Source of the DNA: Mangrovicoccus algicola
Lineage (GTDB): Bacteria; Pseudomonadota; Alphaproteobacteria; Rhodobacterales; Rhodobacteraceae
NCBI RefSeq assembly: GCF_014903745.1
Contig: NZ_JACVXA010000006.1
Coordinates: forward strand, 60,127-124,126
Length of the DNA: 64,000 nt
Direction of reading: 5' to 3'
This document shows, one piece after another, positions 26,641 to 35,023 of the stretch. How positions within the stretch are numbered: the stretch's first letter is position 1; each line of letters starts with the position of its first letter. The translations under genes and the position numbers were made by a program. The notes beneath the pieces were generated by a model that ran no database searches, was not told where the DNA came from, and saw only the letters and a list, made by a program, of their open reading frames with translations.

Positions 26641-27158
26641 CGGACCTGATCCGGAAACACCTGGCGGCGGCAGGAGATCAGCGCCTTGCGCAAGAGTTTC
26701 TCGACCCCGCTGCGGGAGATGCCCATGCGCCGCCCCACCTCGTCCATCGGCAGCCCGTGCACCCTGTAGAGCAGCAGCGCCTCGCGCTGGCGCGGCGGCA
26801 GGGCGCCAACTGTCTCGGCCAGGATGCCGAGGCGGCGGCGGCTGTCGAGCCGGGCGTCCTCGCCGGCGTCGGGGGCTGCGATATCTTCCGTCAGGGCCTC
26901 GGTCCGGCCGCGCGACCGCGCGCGGAAGAGATCCAGGACCATGTTCTCCGCCGCCCGGAACAGATAGGCGCGCGGCCGTTCCACTGGCTTTTCCGGCAGC
27001 CGGTCCAGGCGGATCCAGAGATCGTGCAGCAAATCCTCCGCATCCGGAACCGCGCCGGTGCGCCTCGCCAGGTGCCGCAGCAGATCCGGATAGCATTCGA
27101 TCATTGTCGTGGTCAGTGGATTGGTCTCGGCGCTCACAGATCCGTCCCTGATTGGCAT
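26637..27158 (-). CDS. FecI-type ECF sigma factor
   Basis: RNA polymerase sigma factor of 173 residues. Region 2 shows DLLRHLARRTGAVPDAEDLLHDLWIRL, here with the core AEDLLHDLWIRL, and PRAYLFRAAENMVLDLFRAR. Region 4 has LPPRQREALLLYRVHGLPMDEVGRRMGISRSGVEKLL. The ATG at 27158 gives a normal family length; an ATG at 27104 is an alternative. It heads the fecI-fecR-receptor-transporter block on the minus strand and overlaps fecR by 4 bp. Confidence 0.9.
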   Translation of the reverse strand: MPIRDGSVSAETNPLTTTMIECYPDLLRHLARRTGAVPDAEDLLHDLWIRLDRLPEKPVERPRAYLFRAAENMVLDLFRARSRGRTEALTEDIAAPDAGEDARLDSRRRLGILAETVGALPPRQREALLLYRVHGLPMDEVGRRMGISRSGVEKLLRKALISCRRQVFPDQVR

Positions 27159-27329
27159 GGAGATACGGAGCTGAGCAAGGCCTGGCAGGTGCAGTACGTA
27201 TCCGCGCCCCGCCGCCACGGCAACGCAAAACGCTGCCGACTCCGCCCGGTCCCATGTGCTGACTCAGACAGGACAGGGGATAGCTTGGCCTCGGCTGCAG
27301 TCCTCACGATCAAACCGGCCAGCCCGATC

Positions 27330-27850
27330 CCTCCGACGTTGCGGAGAAAGCCTTGCCGCCCCCGTTCCGGAACCAGTTCCCCGATCCGTTCGCTCGAAAT
27401 CCTCGAGCTTCTCGCAGAGAATGGCCCTCTGGGGCATACGGCGATTTCCGGACACCTTGAGATCCCCAAGAGCACCGCGACGGCTCTGCGGAAGGACCTG
27501 CGGTCCGCAGGATACGTGCTGCGGGACGAGGACCGCAAATTCACCCTGTCCCCAGGGTGCTGAGGCTAGGGAACGGTTTTCTGGCGCACCGGTAGCGGCT
27601 GGTGGCGCTGCTCGACCAGCTGCGTGATGCAACCAGAGAAACCGCGTTCCTGTTCGAAAAGCACGGCGACATGCGCGTCGTCCTGGGGCGGCGCATGGTG
27701 CGCGAGGGCCTCAGCTTCACCGTGCCGCTCGGCGGCGTCGCACCGCTTGCCGGAACTGCGGGCGGCCAAACGCTGCCCCGTCCTGGCGACGTGCTTATGA
27801 ATGCGAACGGGTCGCCGGAGGCCATGGAGACCGGAGCTGCGGGCATGCAT
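27330..27850 (+). pseudogene. IclR-family regulator relic
   Basis: A helix-turn-helix segment, IRSLEILELLAENGPLGHTA then GHLEIPKSTATALRKDL, matches the IclR N-terminal domain. A frameshift or stop around 27560-27600 follows. The effector domain then appears in another frame (LVALLDQLRDATRETAFLFE, REGLSFTVPLGGVAPLAGTA). The rest is lost where IS110 homology starts. Limits are approximate. Not functional. Confidence 0.65.
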
Positions 27851-27861
27851 TTCGCACCTTT

Positions 27862-28150
27862 CGCCTCCGCTGCTACGGGCCCGTGGCGTCGGTCCGAGCC
27901 ACGCCGCTAACGGGCGTCCGGAGCGGAACAGCGTCCCGCCCGGGACCGCCGCTGCAATGGCGATGGCGCCGGCCGTGATCGGCCCGATGCCCGGATTGGT
28001 GCCCAGGCGGCGGCTGATCTCGTTGGTCCGGTGCCAGGCATTGATCCGGCGTTCCAGCCCGTCGGTCTCGGTTCCGAGGCGGCATAGCTGGCCGGGAATG
28101 GCATCAAGGGCGGCACGTGCTGTTCCCGGCACTTCATCCCCGGCGTTGTT
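27862..28150 (-). pseudogene. IS110-family transposase fragment
   Basis: The minus-strand frame contains TNPGIGPITAGAIAIAAAVP followed by FRSGRPLAAWLGPTPR and SSGGER, the C-terminal transposase-20 domain of IS110/IS1111 elements. Both the N-terminal DEDD domain and the end of the protein are missing. It separates the IclR and multicopper oxidase relics. Confidence 0.75.
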
Positions 28151-28215
28151 CAGGGCGGAAATCACGGAGCCGACACCTCCGGCCCCTTGGCGGCAATGAT
28201 GCCAAGCTCGGCGCA

Positions 28216-29070
28216 ATGGCCACCGAAAGCTACACCACGTCCGGGGACGTCACCCGCGTGCACCGAGGCGAAGAGTTCCGCAGGCGGCTCCGCAATGCAC
28301 TTGACGAAGAGACAAATTTCCACTGGCACGGGCTGGCGGTTCCCACTGAGGCGGACGGAGAGCCCAAGCCCCCCCTGTTGCCCGGCCGGAGCTGCGAAAT
28401 CTCATTTCCCATACGTCAGCGCGCCGGATCTAACTGGCATCATCCTCATCCGCATGGCGCGACGGCGGTCCATGGCTGGAACGGGCTTGGGGGCGCTTCG
28501 TCATCGAGGACGAAGAAGAAGACGCACTGGGCTTGCCATCGGGCAGAGACGGAGTTTTCCTGATCCAGCGCGACATTCAGCGGAACGGAATGCAGCGTCT
28601 GCTCTATCCCGGAAACCCGGACCGGTCTGAAGGTCCCCCGCCCCTGGTCAACGGGGTGGTCTATCCGCGGATGACGGTCGGCTGCCGACAGATCCGGCTA
28701 CGGGTGCTCAACGGCGCCAATGCACGGGTTTTCCGGCTTTCGGCCGACGCCCCGCTGACCGTGATCTGCAATGACGGTGGACTGTTGGAGGCGGCGGCGG
28801 CAATCGACGTGATTCAGATGGGCCCGGCAGGGCGTGCAGATCTTATCCCTGACCTGCGCGGGCACAGGCCTGGCGATGTGGTGACGCTCAGCGACCCGGA
28901 TTTTGCCGAACCGCAGCGGCTGATTGATCTGGAGGACGGCCCTACCGATGGGTGGGAAATCCCGCAGCATCTCTCGCCTATCGCGCCGCTGCAGCACAAG
29001 CTGGCCGAACCTGACCGGAATTTCACCTTCGAGGGCCAGCAGACGATCAACGGTCTGCGCTTCGGTCCCC
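28216..29070 (+). pseudogene. Multicopper oxidase relic
   Basis: The first cupredoxin domain is recognisable: VHRGEEFRRRLRNALDEETN, then the copper ligands in FHWHGLAVP and NWHHPHPHGA. A frameshift near 28490 is followed by FVIEDEEEDALGLPSG and the second domain (LVNGVVYPRMTVGCRQIRLR, VLNGANARVFRLS). The third domain breaks off around FEGQQTINGLRF and lacks the C-terminal HCHIxxH-type copper cluster. Too damaged to work as an oxidase. Confidence 0.75.
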
Positions 29071-29089
29071 GTCGGCTCGGCGTGCACGA

Positions 29090-29428
29090 AGATGATGGCA
29101 TGGCCAGATTCCATTTCGGCCTGCCCGGGCGCATTCACCGCGATCGGCGTCAGCAGCTGCGCGGCCCCGTCGATGCTGACCCGGACGCCGCCAGGAGCTC
29201 GGCCGCGAAGACCTGCATGTCCTGCTGCGACAGGCGGCCGTTGCCGTCGAGCTCCAGCGCCGCGAAGATTTCCGCTCCTTCGAGATCGGACGGGATGACG
29301 CGGAACTCCGCCGCCACGCCCTGGGGACCGAGCGTCAGGCTGACCTGCTGCTCGGTAGAGTGATGCCGGTGCGCAGATGCGGGAGGAGCCGACAGGCACA
29401 GGGAAAGCGAAAGGCGCATCGAGGTCAT
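29090..29428 (-). pseudogene. Exported EF-hand-containing protein, frameshifted
   Basis: Starts MTSMRLSLSLCLSAPPASAH, a short signal peptide, then VSLTLGPQGVAAEFRV and an EF-hand-like loop ELDGNGRLSQQD. The frame is lost near 29155, after which VRVSIDGAAQLLTPIAVNAP continues in another frame. Homology ends where it meets the multicopper oxidase relic head-on. Its ATG overlaps the stop of the DUF3500 relic (ATGA). Function unknown. Confidence 0.55.
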
Positions 29429-30260
29429 TCCGATAGCCGGGCGCGGCCGTAATCGTTGGCCGGATCCCGGTACATGTCATGGGCGCGATCGTGCGGCCCG
29501 CGGCGGTCCTCCGGTGAATATTCGATCACCAGATCCGGTGCGGTGATCCGGCAGTAGGCGGCGCCGGGCTAATCCCGGGGCCCCACCATCCGAACCGGGT
29601 CTCCTCCAGCCCGGCCCGCACCTGCGCCATCTTCGCCGCCGCGTCGTCGGCTTTGAACAAGCCGACACGCTGCGCGATCCGCCCGGTCAGCAGGCCGCGC
29701 TGCTCCTCGGACAGTTGCGTCGCACGGATGCCCTCCCGGGCCGGCGTCGCGCCGTCCTGCCCCGGACCCAGGGCAGGCACGATGCGGCGGCCGGACCGCA
29801 CCGCCTGCGCCTTCTGCTTCCCGTTCAGGCTGTCGATCAGGGCCTGCGCCGCGGCGAGCGCCGCCCCGGTGATGAAGATCGGATCGCCTTCGAAGGTGAT
29901 GGCCAGCGGCTCGCCGCCAGTCAGCATCGGCGCAAAGCTGATGCCGGGCCCGAAGACCGTCGCATTGATCGCCAGGTGATGGCCCCCGAACTGCATCATC
30001 CACGGTGCATCCGCCGCGGGCTCGCCGAGGAAGGACACGAAGGAGCAGTCGGCGCCGATCATCGGCTTGCGGGCGCGCTGCGAAGCCTCGGCAACGACCT
30101 CGTCGTCCGAGCGCAGCTGTCCCTGGATATTGCGGAAGCCGTCCTCGCCAATCAACTCCTGCAGGAGCACGGCCAGCTGCGGCGCGGTGCATTTCCGCCG
30201 CTCGCGGATCATCCGCGACGGCGCGACCGGGTCGCTGTCGCTGGTTAAAGAGATGCTGCG
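29425..30260 (-). pseudogene. DUF3500 family protein, degraded
   Basis: Minus-strand frame with PWMMQFGGHHLAINATVFGP, LIDSLNGKQKAQAV, LGPGQDGATPAREGI and AKMAQVRAGLEETRFGWWGP, matching the DUF3500 family. A frameshift near 29570 moves the C-terminal ITAPDLVIEYSPEDRRG and DMYRDPANDYG into another frame. The N-terminus is scrambled upstream of about 30200. Family function is unknown. Confidence 0.7.
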
Positions 30261-30433
30261 CCGGAGAAGCGGCCCGAGTTCGACGTCCGCACCGTCTTTG
30301 CCATTGCCGCCACAGGCGAGACGTGACCCCGGGTCCCGCAAGCCCTCCCTGTATCCAATTGCATGCCGTTGACATCGCGTGCGGGCTTCCTTAGGGGGCC
30401 GCCGCAGGGAGGACAGCGAAACGAAGATCTCCC

Positions 30434-32128
30434 ATGATGAACTCCCCCCGCCATGACACCGGACCCGCCCCGACACCGCGCCGCGGCCTGACCCGCCGCC
30501 GGCTCCTCGGATCGGCGATGGCCGCCGGCGCCGTTTCCGCCGTGACCCCGATCCGCGGCATGGCCCAGGCGACGTCGCGCAGGGTCGACGTGCTCTTGAT
30601 CGGCGGCGGCATCATGAGCGCGACGCTTGGCGTCTTCCTCAAGGAGCTGGAGCCGGACTGGGACATCGAGCTGATCGAGCGGCTCGACAGCGTCGCCGAG
30701 GAAAGCTCCAACGGCTGGAACAATGCCGGCACCGGCCATTCGGCGCTCTGCGAGCTGAATTACACTCCCGAGACCGACACCGGCGACATCGACATCACCA
30801 AGGCGCTGGCGATCAACGAGCAGTGGCAGATCACCCGCCAGTTCCTCGCGCACCAGGTGCGCCGCGGCGTGCTGGAGAACCCGCGCAGTTTCCTCAACTC
30901 GACCCCGCACATGAGCTTCGTCTGGGGCGACGAGAACATCGAATACCTGCGCAAGCGCTTCGCCGCGCTGCAGAAGAGCCCCCTCTTCGCCGGGATGGAA
31001 TTCTCCGAGGATCACGACGAGATCAAGGCGTGGACCCCGCTGATGATGCAGGGTCCCAACATGCAGGAGAAGGTCGCCGCCACCTGGTCGCCGCTCGGCA
31101 CCGATGCGAACTGGGGCGAGGTCACCCGCCAGTACGCGGCCCATCTCGATGCGATGGACGGCTTCGCCACCACCACCGGCCGCGAGGTCACCTCGCTGGA
31201 GCGGATGGCGGACGGCGGCTGGCGCGTGTTCCACGAGCCCACCGGCGGCGGCCGCGAGGAAGCCGTCGAGGCGAAATTCGTCTTCATAGGCGCAGGCGGC
31301 GCGGCACTGCCGCTCTTGCAGGACACGGGCATCCCCGAGGCGGAGGCCTATGCCGGCTTCCCCGTCGGCGGCGCCTTCCTGATCTGCGAGAACCCGGATG
31401 TCGTCGGCCGCCACGCGGTCAAGGCCTATGGCAAGGCCGCGTCCGGCAACCCGCCGATGTCGGTGCCGCATCTCGACCGCCGCTTCCTCGACGGCAAGGA
31501 GACGCTGCTGTTCGGGCCCTTCGCGACCTTCTCCACCAAGTTCCTGAAGCACGGCTCGCTGTGGGATCTGCCCGCCTCGATGACGGTGCACAACGTCTTC
31601 CCGATGATGCAGGTGGGGATCCACCAGTTCGAGCTGGTCGAATACCTGGCCGGGCAGCTGATGCAGTCGGACGAGGACCGCATGGAGCAGCTACGCGCCT
31701 ATGTGCCGGACGCGAAGGACGGGGACTGGCGGTTCTGGAAGGCCGGGCAGCGGGTGCAGATCATCAAGAACACCGAGGACGGCGGCCAGCTGAAGCTCGG
31801 CACCGAGATCGTCGCCTCCGCGGACCGGTCCGTCGCTGCGCTGCTGGGCGCCTCGCCGGGGGCCTCGACCGCGGCGCCGATCATGCTCGACCTGATGCGG
31901 CAAGTGTTCCCCGAAAAGGTCGCGGGCGCGTGGGCGGCGAAGCTGCGGGAGATCGTCCCGAGCTACGGCACCAAGCTCAACGACGATCCGGACGCGCTGG
32001 AACGCGAATGGGCGCAAACGGCGGAGGCGCTGCAGCTGGCCATTCCCTCGCCGCGCATCGACCGCTCGCTGATCGGCGGCACCGGCGCCACCGGCACGGC
32101 GGAGCACGTGCCCGACATCGCTCTCTGA
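30434..32128 (+). CDS. mqo: Malate:quinone oxidoreductase with twin-arginine signal
   Basis: FAD-dependent enzyme that oxidises malate and reduces quinone, 564 residues. The FAD fingerprint [18 protein letters not shown] is at about residues 53-70, followed by the Mqo hallmarks [27 protein letters not shown] and [15 protein letters not shown]. The N-terminus carries [18 protein letters not shown], a twin-arginine motif and hydrophobic stretch ending near MAQA, so export as a folded flavoprotein is predicted. Most Mqo proteins lack this. Neighbours on the left are pseudogenes. Either of two adjacent ATG codons (30434, 30437) could be used. Confidence 0.93.
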   Translation: MMNSPRHDTGPAPTPRRGLTRRRLLGSAMAAGAVSAVTPIRGMAQATSRRVDVLLIGGGIMSATLGVFLKELEPDWDIELIERLDSVAEESSNGWNNAGTGHSALCELNYTPETDTGDIDITKALAINEQWQITRQFLAHQVRRGVLENPRSFLNSTPHMSFVWGDENIEYLRKRFAALQKSPLFAGMEFSEDHDEIKAWTPLMMQGPNMQEKVAATWSPLGTDANWGEVTRQYAAHLDAMDGFATTTGREVTSLERMADGGWRVFHEPTGGGREEAVEAKFVFIGAGGAALPLLQDTGIPEAEAYAGFPVGGAFLICENPDVVGRHAVKAYGKAASGNPPMSVPHLDRRFLDGKETLLFGPFATFSTKFLKHGSLWDLPASMTVHNVFPMMQVGIHQFELVEYLAGQLMQSDEDRMEQLRAYVPDAKDGDWRFWKAGQRVQIIKNTEDGGQLKLGTEIVASADRSVAALLGASPGASTAAPIMLDLMRQVFPEKVAGAWAAKLREIVPSYGTKLNDDPDALEREWAQTAEALQLAIPSPRIDRSLIGGTGATGTAEHVPDIAL

Positions 32129-32382
32129 GCGGCAGATGCCGGAGACTGCCGACACCTTCGCCCCCGGCTGGATCAGCCGGGGGAACGGGAAAGGGATATG
32201 TGCCGCTGGATGCATGCCCGGAATGCACGCGCTCCCTTCTGACCCATGGCGAGCGCAGCGGGAACTTGCAGACAGCCAATCTCAGCGCCCTGGTAAAGAC
32301 ACGACATTGACCGCCCCCGGACCGAAGGTCCGCCGCCGCTTCCTGACCGTGATACGCAAGATCCACCGTCGAGCGCCTGATA

Positions 32383-32460
32383 GCCTACTTCCGGATACAG
32401 ACCCCCGCCATCGGCGTGCCGTCCGGGTGGCGCGGTCTTGACGAATGCCGCAGCGGGACG
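32383..32460 (-). pseudogene. N-terminal fragment of a second tyrosine integrase
   Basis: The minus-strand frame reads AAAFVKTAPPGRHADGGGLY, which matches the start of P4-type integrases (DUF4102 arm-binding domain). Nothing after it resembles the rest of an integrase. It lies about 150 bp outside the left attachment repeat and points the other way from the intact integrase, suggesting an older integrative element once occupied the site. Confidence 0.5.
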
Positions 32461-32614
32461 GCGTTCGAGATGCGGCCCCGGCGCCGTGCCACCGGGCGTG
32501 TGTTCGATGTACGAGCCGTCCATCGTATCTAAGTATGTCCGGGAAAAGGGGAACTCTGGCTGTTAGCTGATTTGTGCAACAGCGCCTGATGACCCCCCTA
32601 AAAAAGCGCGGTTC

Positions 32615-32628
32615 TGGCGGAGACGAAG
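32615..32628. repeat. Distal attachment repeat
   Basis: TGGCGGAGACGAAG, identical to the 3' end of the tRNA-Ser gene at 45932-45945 in the same orientation. It lies 175 bp before the chosen integrase start. Confidence 0.8.
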
Positions 32629-32789
32629 TCCGCCATCCGCATGTGAAACCCAATGAAGCCAAGTGCAATAACCCCCTTGAAAGCATAGCATTATAAGATT
32701 TCTCTTGTGCATCGCCGTGCAGCTACATACTTTGCAATGAAAGGATTTATGGCATGCAGGATGTCATGCGAGGATTGGGCGGAGATTTT

Positions 32790-34091
32790 ATGCCGAAGGT
32801 TGCAAAGGAAATGTCCGCACTCGCCGTTAAAAGGGCGGCGCATCCTGGCGGCACTCCGCGGCATGTGACTTTTGCCGCTGGTGGAGTGCCGGGCTTGCTC
32901 TTGCAGATCACAGCGACCGGTGCAAAGTCATGGCTATTGAAAACAGTCATTGGCGGGACGCGACGAAATATCGGCCTCGGTCCGTATCCGGCGGTATCAC
33001 TTGCCGACGCCCGCGACCGAGCAAGAGAGACTAGAGATAAAATCCGCAATGGCATTGATCCCATCGAGGAGCGCAAAGCTGTCAAGGCTGCGCTCTCCAC
33101 CGCCCAGCGTCGCGGCCTGACCTTTGCGGATGCAATGGACAAATGCCTCGCTGCGAAACTAGAGCAATTCAAGAATCCGAAACACCGCCAACAATGGCGC
33201 AACACTCTTACTACCTATGCGTTGCCACACCTCGGGCCGATACTGGTGCAGGACATTGCCGTTCAAGACGTACTGCGGGTGCTGGAGCCGATCTGGTACG
33301 ACAAGACCGAGACTGCATCGCGCCTTCGCGGGCGAATCGAAACCGTGCTGTCTTGGGCAACGGTAGCCGGGCATCGCACGGGCGACAATCCGGCGCGATG
33401 GGCCGGGAATCTCAAGGAGCTGCTACCCGCCGCAACTAGGGTGAAAAAGAAAGACAATCAGCCCGCTGTCCAGCTTAAAGACAATCAGCCCGCTGTCCAG
33501 CTTGACGACGCCCGCCGGTGGTTTGCCGCCCTTCGCCGTCGTGACGGCATGGGAAGCCGAGCGCTTGAGTTTGCGACCCTCTGCGCGTCGCGCTCGCAGG
33601 AAGTGAATGGCGCACGCTGGGATGAGATCGACATGGAGAAGGGACTTTGGATCATTCCGGCGGAGCGGATGAAGAGGGAACGCGAACACCGTGTGCCCAT
33701 GCCGCCTCAAGCGCTAAACCTGCTGAAAACGCTGCCGCGTTTCCTGAACAATCCGCTGGTCTTCCCTGCGCCTGCTGGCGAAGAAATGTCCGATTCAACT
33801 ATGAGAGCCGCCATGAAGCGGCTGCACGAGGCTGATGTGACGGCGGGCAGATCAGGTTTTGTGGATCGGGTGAGTAAGCGCCCTGCCGTGCCGCATGGGC
33901 TGCGCTCAACTTTCCGCGACTGGGTGGCCGAGCGGACGAACTATCCCAGCGAAATGGCCGAGGTGGCGCTCGCGCACAAGATTTCAAGTTCTGTTGAGGC
34001 CGCTTATCGGCGCGGTGACATGGTGGAAAAACGTCGCAGGATGATGGCTGACTGGTCGGATTTTTTGAGAGGTCGAGGAAATGACGTTTGA
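32790..34091 (+). CDS. P4-type tyrosine integrase
   Basis: Site-specific recombinase of 433 residues that catalyses integration at tRNA-Ser. The arm-binding DUF4102 domain (GGVPGLLLQITATGAKSWLL, GLGPYPAVSLADARDRAR), a core-binding SAM-like domain (LTFADAMDKCLAAKLEQF) and the catalytic domain are seen. Catalytic residues are visible as Arg in ASRSQEVNGARW, His-x-x-Arg in PHGLRSTFRDW, and Tyr in SSVEAAYRRGDM. The ATG at 32790 is preferred over 32754 because GGAG lies at good spacing and family members begin MPK. A tandem 27-bp duplication sits in the linker before the catalytic domain. Confidence 0.9.
   Translation: MPKVAKEMSALAVKRAAHPGGTPRHVTFAAGGVPGLLLQITATGAKSWLLKTVIGGTRRNIGLGPYPAVSLADARDRARETRDKIRNGIDPIEERKAVKAALSTAQRRGLTFADAMDKCLAAKLEQFKNPKHRQQWRNTLTTYALPHLGPILVQDIAVQDVLRVLEPIWYDKTETASRLRGRIETVLSWATVAGHRTGDNPARWAGNLKELLPAATRVKKKDNQPAVQLKDNQPAVQLDDARRWFAALRRRDGMGSRALEFATLCASRSQEVNGARWDEIDMEKGLWIIPAERMKREREHRVPMPPQALNLLKTLPRFLNNPLVFPAPAGEEMSDSTMRAAMKRLHEADVTAGRSGFVDRVSKRPAVPHGLRSTFRDWVAERTNYPSEMAEVALAHKISSSVEAAYRRGDMVEKRRRMMADWSDFLRGRGNDV
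33450..33503 (+). repeat. 27-bp tandem duplication inside the integrase gene
   Basis: Two perfect adjacent copies (33450-33476 and 33477-33503) each encode the 9 residues KDNQPAVQL in the linker between core-binding and catalytic domains. The frame is kept. Confidence 0.95.
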
Positions 34092-34647
34092 CGAAGCTGT
34101 TAGTGCAGCATTGGAATTCATTTTAGCGACTGAGCTTACAAGCGAACCTGATCGGCTTGCATCATTAGCGCTGCATTTTGCCCGGATCGGTGACAATAAT
34201 TCGCTCGATGTAATGGTGACGGCATCGAGAGATCAGCGATTAGCATATGATGCCCTGTCGATTGCATCGGCGCAGTTATTGATCGAAGAGGGTTCCTTGC
34301 CGTATCCCCTAGCTGAGTTTGTTGCGCATGCGCTGACAGCCCCAGCCTCACGTCCAGTAACCCCAGAGAAATTTCGGAAGGAGTGGCCAGGCGGTACGGT
34401 CGAACGCGACATCATGGTTTTTGATGCGGTGAAAATGCTTTGCGCCTCTGGATTGAAAGCCTCCCGAAATGAATCATCTCCGCCCCTCAGTGCTTGCGAT
34501 GCCGTTGCAAGCGCAGGCAAGTTGTCAGGAAAATGTCCGGGGACGTATTCTGCGATTTGGAAGATCTATTCTGACGTCAATAAACGCGAGAAAAACGGTG
34601 TCTCTCAGCGACTTCCGCTGGCAATCCACAGGTTGGCACTATCATAG
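34081..34647 (+). CDS. Hypothetical protein coupled to integrase
   Basis: A 188-residue protein whose start overlaps the end of the integrase gene by 11 bp. It is acidic at the N-terminus (MTFDEAVSAALEFILATELT) and probably mostly helical. No signal peptide, membrane segment or recognised motif is seen. The base composition is AT-richer than the chromosome. Tight coupling suggests a role connected to integration or its control, but I do not recognise the family. Confidence 0.7.
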   Translation: MTFDEAVSAALEFILATELTSEPDRLASLALHFARIGDNNSLDVMVTASRDQRLAYDALSIASAQLLIEEGSLPYPLAEFVAHALTAPASRPVTPEKFRKEWPGGTVERDIMVFDAVKMLCASGLKASRNESSPPLSACDAVASAGKLSGKCPGTYSAIWKIYSDVNKREKNGVSQRLPLAIHRLALS

Positions 34648-34712
34648 AAGTGATAGAGCTTATGACGGGCTGATAGATGTGTGAATAATGGGGTGCATCA
34701 CAATGAAATGGG

Positions 34713-34904
34713 ATGCACATCATGGTTTATCTGAGCGACAAACAGCTTGCCGACCGCTTCGCAGTTTCGCGGCGCACGATCTGGAACTGGTTTGATGCAG
34801 GGCATTTTCCGGCGCCTGTTCGGCTGAGCCGGTCGGTCACGCGCTGGCGGCTGGCGGATGTCGAAGCTTTCGAGAATGAACGTATCGCGGCAAGCGCTGC
34901 GTGA
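34713..34904 (+). CDS. AlpA-like helix-turn-helix regulator/excisionase
   Basis: A 63-residue DNA-binding protein: VYLSDKQLADRFAVSRRTIW then NWFDAGHFPAPVRLS and TRWRLADVEAFE, the classic AlpA/MerR-like winged helix pattern. Such proteins beside P4-type integrases act as excisionase or as activators of integrase expression. An internal ATG at 34722 is an alternative start. It lies between the integrase pair and the replication gene. Confidence 0.85.
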   Translation: MHIMVYLSDKQLADRFAVSRRTIWNWFDAGHFPAPVRLSRSVTRWRLADVEAFENERIAASAA

Positions 34905-35023
34905 AGAAAACGAATGCCCACCATTCCTGGCGGGCCTGAAGCAACTTGCGGGCGCTTCGTCGTTTTCTTTTCCACAATCCAAAGATAGCAGGCGAGCGCC
35001 CGTCGATCAATCGGGATCGGCAC

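Noticed and set aside
27878..27907. A further copy of the GGTCCGAG motif
   Set aside because: Here the bases encode the normal AWLGPTPR block of the IS110 transposase, so the match is coincidental.
32560..32590. Possible insertion-sequence end (GCGCTGTTGCACAAATCAG on the minus strand)
   Set aside because: Resembles termini of some IS elements, but no transposase or partner end was found within the region.
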